Below are positions 62,170 through 64,000 of a stretch of 64,000 nucleotides of DNA, piece after piece. Under the pieces are notes generated by a model, which had not been told where the DNA came from, did not search any database, and saw only the letters and a program-made list of their open reading frames with translations. Where the stretch lies: positions 1-64,000 of the forward strand of contig NZ_BMNH01000036.1 of assembly GCF_014646355.1 (NCBI RefSeq). Direction: 5' to 3'. The DNA comes from Nonomuraea cavernae. Lineage in GTDB: Bacteria > Actinomycetota > Actinomycetes > Streptosporangiales > Streptosporangiaceae. Made by a program: the position numbers and the translations under genes. Position 1 is the stretch's first letter. Every line of letters starts with the position of its first letter.

Positions 62170-62335
62170 CTGGCAAGAACCTACTATCGAAGCGCGCCGT
62201 TGTGAGGTCACCACGTTACTCAGTGGCACCGACAGTTTCGACTTGTATGAACAGGCACAGACAGGCCACGGGGCCCATGCTTTTACACATCACTCACTTC
62301 GTGACGCTCTACGCCACCTTCCTACACGAGCTGTG

Positions 62336-62470
62336 CAGACGACTACGGGAATCAGTGCGGAGGACTCCGGGAACCGACAGTCGGACCGGGCCGCCAAAGC
62401 CCCTTAGATTCTTCAAAAACTCGTTCAACAACCTCGGCGGTTCAACAACCCCTCAACACCGTTTGTTGAG
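62336..62470. promoter_or_regulatory. Site-like sequence and operator-like repeats upstream of recombinase 3
   Basis: On the minus strand TGTCGGTTCCCGGAGTCCTC ending CGCAC (62355-62379) matches the block at 10144 and 60185. A second, adjacent partial copy (GATTCCCGTAGTCGTCTGCA) is still closer to the 60185 block. Near the recombinase start are the direct repeat GTTCAACAACC (twice, 62424-62451) and the inverted pair CTCAACA and TGTTGAG. Together these look like a multi-subsite res and promoter region. Confidence 0.6.
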
Positions 62471-62473
62471 AGA

Positions 62474-63163
62474 ATGACGGGCGTGACCGACGCCCTGCAA
62501 CCGCCCGCCGACCCGCTGGCCGCCTTCCCCACCCACCGCAGCGAGATCCGCATCGGCTACGCCCGCGTCTCCACCGCCGGGCAGAACCTCGAACGCCAAC
62601 TGGATGCCCTCCAGGCGGCCGGGTGCCGACGCGTGTTCGCCGACAAGAAGTCCGGCAAGAGCGCCGAGCGACCCGAGCTGGCGGCCTGCCACGCGTTCCT
62701 GAACGAGGGCGACACCCTGGTCGTGCCCTCGCTCGATCGGTACGGCCGCTCCCTGGCCGACCTCATCACCATGGTCAGCGAACTACGCAGGCGCGAGATC
62801 GGCTTCATCTCGCTGCACGAGAACCTCGACACCACCACCCCCGGCGGCCGTCTCATCTTCCACGTCTTCGCCGCCCTGGCCGAATTCATCCGCGAGTTCA
62901 TCGTCGCCGGCACCCGCGACGGCCTGGCCGCCGCCAAGGCCCGAGGCCGCACCGGCGGCCGCCCCACCGTCATCACCCCCGAACTGCTGCGCGCGGCCCG
63001 GGACATGCTGCCCAACCCGGAGAACTCGATCACCTCGGTCGCCAAGCTGCTCGGCGTCTCGCCGGGGACGCTGTACAACCACATCCCCGACCTGCGGCAA
63101 CTCCGCCAAAGCGGGACCGCCCACGAACTCACGGGGACAAAGCTCGCCACCCCGCAAGGATGA
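62474..63163 (+). CDS. Serine recombinase, resolvase/invertase family (copy 3)
   Basis: A 229-residue small serine recombinase closely related to copy 1. It has an N-terminal extension of about 25 residues and GYARVSTAGQNLERQLDALQ with Ser33 as nucleophile. GDTLVVPSLDRYGRSLADLI and HVFAALAEFIREFIVAGTRD are identical in pattern to copy 1, and the C-terminal HTH is SITSVAKLLGVSPGTLYNHI. The ATG follows TTGAGAGA. Shared upstream sites suggest the two recombinases recognise the same or related sequences. Its gene is divergent from the OLD gene. Confidence 0.93.
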   Translation: MTGVTDALQPPADPLAAFPTHRSEIRIGYARVSTAGQNLERQLDALQAAGCRRVFADKKSGKSAERPELAACHAFLNEGDTLVVPSLDRYGRSLADLITMVSELRRREIGFISLHENLDTTTPGGRLIFHVFAALAEFIREFIVAGTRDGLAAAKARGRTGGRPTVITPELLRAARDMLPNPENSITSVAKLLGVSPGTLYNHIPDLRQLRQSGTAHELTGTKLATPQG

Positions 63164-63164
63164 G

Positions 63165-63335
63165 TGCTATCCCGGCGCCGCCAGATTGGCCGCACCGTTT
63201 GCGTAGTGGGGTGATCGACGCCCAGCACCCGCTCGCAGTCGGCCAGCGTCGCCTCGTACAGCGGAATGGCCCGGCCCAGATCCCCCCGCCGACTCGTAGA
63301 TGCTGACGAGATTGTTGCGGGAGGTCCAGGGTAAA
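63165..63335 (-). pseudogene. TPR-repeat protein, C-terminal fragment
   Basis: The minus strand reads TSRNNLVSIYESAG, then after a one-base shift in a run of G, DLGRAIPLYEATLADCERVL and GVDHPTTQTV. This is the repeat of kinesin-light-chain-type TPR proteins that end many actinobacterial NB-ARC/STAND proteins. Upstream and downstream parts are missing. The remaining bases to 63581 show no convincing gene. Confidence 0.7.
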
Positions 63336-63581
63336 GGGGGGCGGTGGTCAAGACGCGCTCCATGGGTTGGTTACGCGTCCGCCTGTCGTACGCCGTACAA
63401 CGCAATCGTGATCTCCGTCAACGACGTCCCCGAGACGGAGGGATGAACCCATCCGGCCTGGGCCGAGCATCACCCGCCTGGATGCTGAATGGCCGGTGGG
63501 CGAGCACTCCCATGCCGCAGCCGTCGCGTGTCTCAGCAGCCGCCGAGCCGTCACGTTGCCACGGACATGGCTCAGGGGCTG

Positions 63582-63809
63582 TCAGAAGATTGCGTCCTGT
63601 AACAGGGCAGAGACCTGCCGCCGTGAGATCAGCCGCAGGCATCGGCGGCAGTTCACCGGTGCCGTCGAGGCGCGCAGTCGTCGTGGGTCCCAACCTGCGA
63701 TCGCCGTGTGACAGGCCGGTGCGGGGAGCGCTACGTCGTAGCGGTCGACGCTGGTGCCGGCCAGATGGATGGTGTGCGAATTCTCCACTCGTAAGGCGCT
63801 GGCCTCCAT
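63582..63809 (-). CDS. Possible small protein with Cys pair
   Basis: A 75-residue frame with a plausible start and compact sequence (SHTIHLAGTSVDRYDVALPA, then HTAIAGWDP and VNCRRCLRLISRR). The single CxxC pair and the short length recall small actinobacterial proteins found on mobile elements. There is no strong Shine-Dalgarno sequence, and a longer overlapping frame exists on the same strand, so this is tentative. No function is assigned. Confidence 0.4.
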   Translation of the reverse strand: MEASALRVENSHTIHLAGTSVDRYDVALPAPACHTAIAGWDPRRLRASTAPVNCRRCLRLISRRQVSALLQDAIF

Positions 63810-64000
63810 GCAAGCGATTCTACCAAGGCGATGTCCGCTTCAGGTGTTATTCGAGACGTTCATGTGCATCCGGCATTCCTGTCCCTATCAGTATCCAACT
63901 GGGGGTTGATGACAAAATGACAGAACGTCCGGCGATCGCTCTGATCTGGGTCGTTGCCGTCCGATGCAACAGCGCCGGAACCGTGACGAATCTCCTCTGC
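63810..64000. other. Window end, no gene seen
   Basis: The last 191 bases are less GC-rich and show no frame, repeat or RNA gene that can be supported. Confidence 0.5.

Noticed and set aside
63418..63813. 131-codon minus-strand frame overlapping the small CxxC protein
   Set aside because: Its composition (Arg, Pro, Gly, Thr) looks like an off-frame translation; the shorter frame at 63582-63809 has the more protein-like pattern.
1..64000. tRNA, rRNA or plasmid replication origin
   Set aside because: No cloverleaf with a recognisable T-loop, no rRNA core sequence and no iteron cluster or Rep-like gene was found by eye; subtle cases could be missed.

Overview
The window is GC-rich DNA of actinobacterial type. 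GTG starts, ATGA and GTGA overlaps, actinobacterial families (DUF4192, DinB/DUF664, SAM methyltransferase family 19) and a type I-E CRISPR repeat all fit a filamentous actinomycete, most likely Streptosporangiales; that placement is inference. The left two thirds reads as part of a conjugative plasmid or integrative conjugative element. It has a single-strand binding protein, small plasmid-type genes, serine recombinases, a MobF relaxase-helicase, a VirD4/TraG-type coupling ATPase and associated membrane proteins. No VirB4-like ATPase, VirB6-like channel protein or replication initiator was recognised, so the transfer apparatus is not complete in this window.

Layout. 1-1458: fused remnants of two insertion sequences. 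1444-8400: methyltransferase, FAD monooxygenase, DUF4192 protein, ssb and a tightly packed cluster ending in a PP-loop ATPase. 8400-12900: two serine recombinases, a DinB-family protein and small proteins. 12900-15650: transposase debris, a small gene and a lipoprotein. 15774-19889: TraA relaxase. 20022-34485: a complete type I-E CRISPR-Cas locus, with eight cas genes on the minus strand between two arrays that have their leaders towards the cas genes. The right array is interrupted near its old end by an IS5-type element carrying a methyltransferase instead of a whole transposase. 34568-41985: NERD protein and a minus-strand mobilisation operon (a protein with sigma-like, zinc-finger anti-sigma-like, membrane and beta-rich parts, a secreted protein, a membrane protein, the coupling ATPase and a small protein).

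42359-49901: a seven-gene minus-strand operon with an MFS exporter, a 76-residue protein, a 2,3-dihydro-2,3-dihydroxybenzoate dehydrogenase-like SDR, isochorismate synthase, a PhzD/EntB-type isochorismatase, a ThDP-fold protein lacking the usual catalytic Glu, and an unrecognised 434-residue protein. Together they should convert chorismate to a dihydroxybenzoate-like product and export it; no NRPS is present. 50256-51062: a family-19 methyltransferase. 51230-51905: transposase remnants. 52015-59828: a giant secreted RHS/YD-repeat toxin with a papain-like C-terminus and an overlapping candidate immunity gene. 60185-63163: an OLD-family nuclease and a third serine recombinase, with recombination-site-like sequences on both sides of the OLD gene. 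63165-64000: a TPR remnant and one possible small gene.

Three observations stand out. A long hairpin with an invariant core (AGATCTTTTG ... CAAAACATCTTG) and covarying outer arms lies upstream of three plasmid genes. A 229-bp sequence is duplicated at 8506 and 14401. A passenger-carrying IS cassette sits exactly at a spacer-repeat junction in the CRISPR array. All assignments come from reading translations and DNA by eye; no database search was run.
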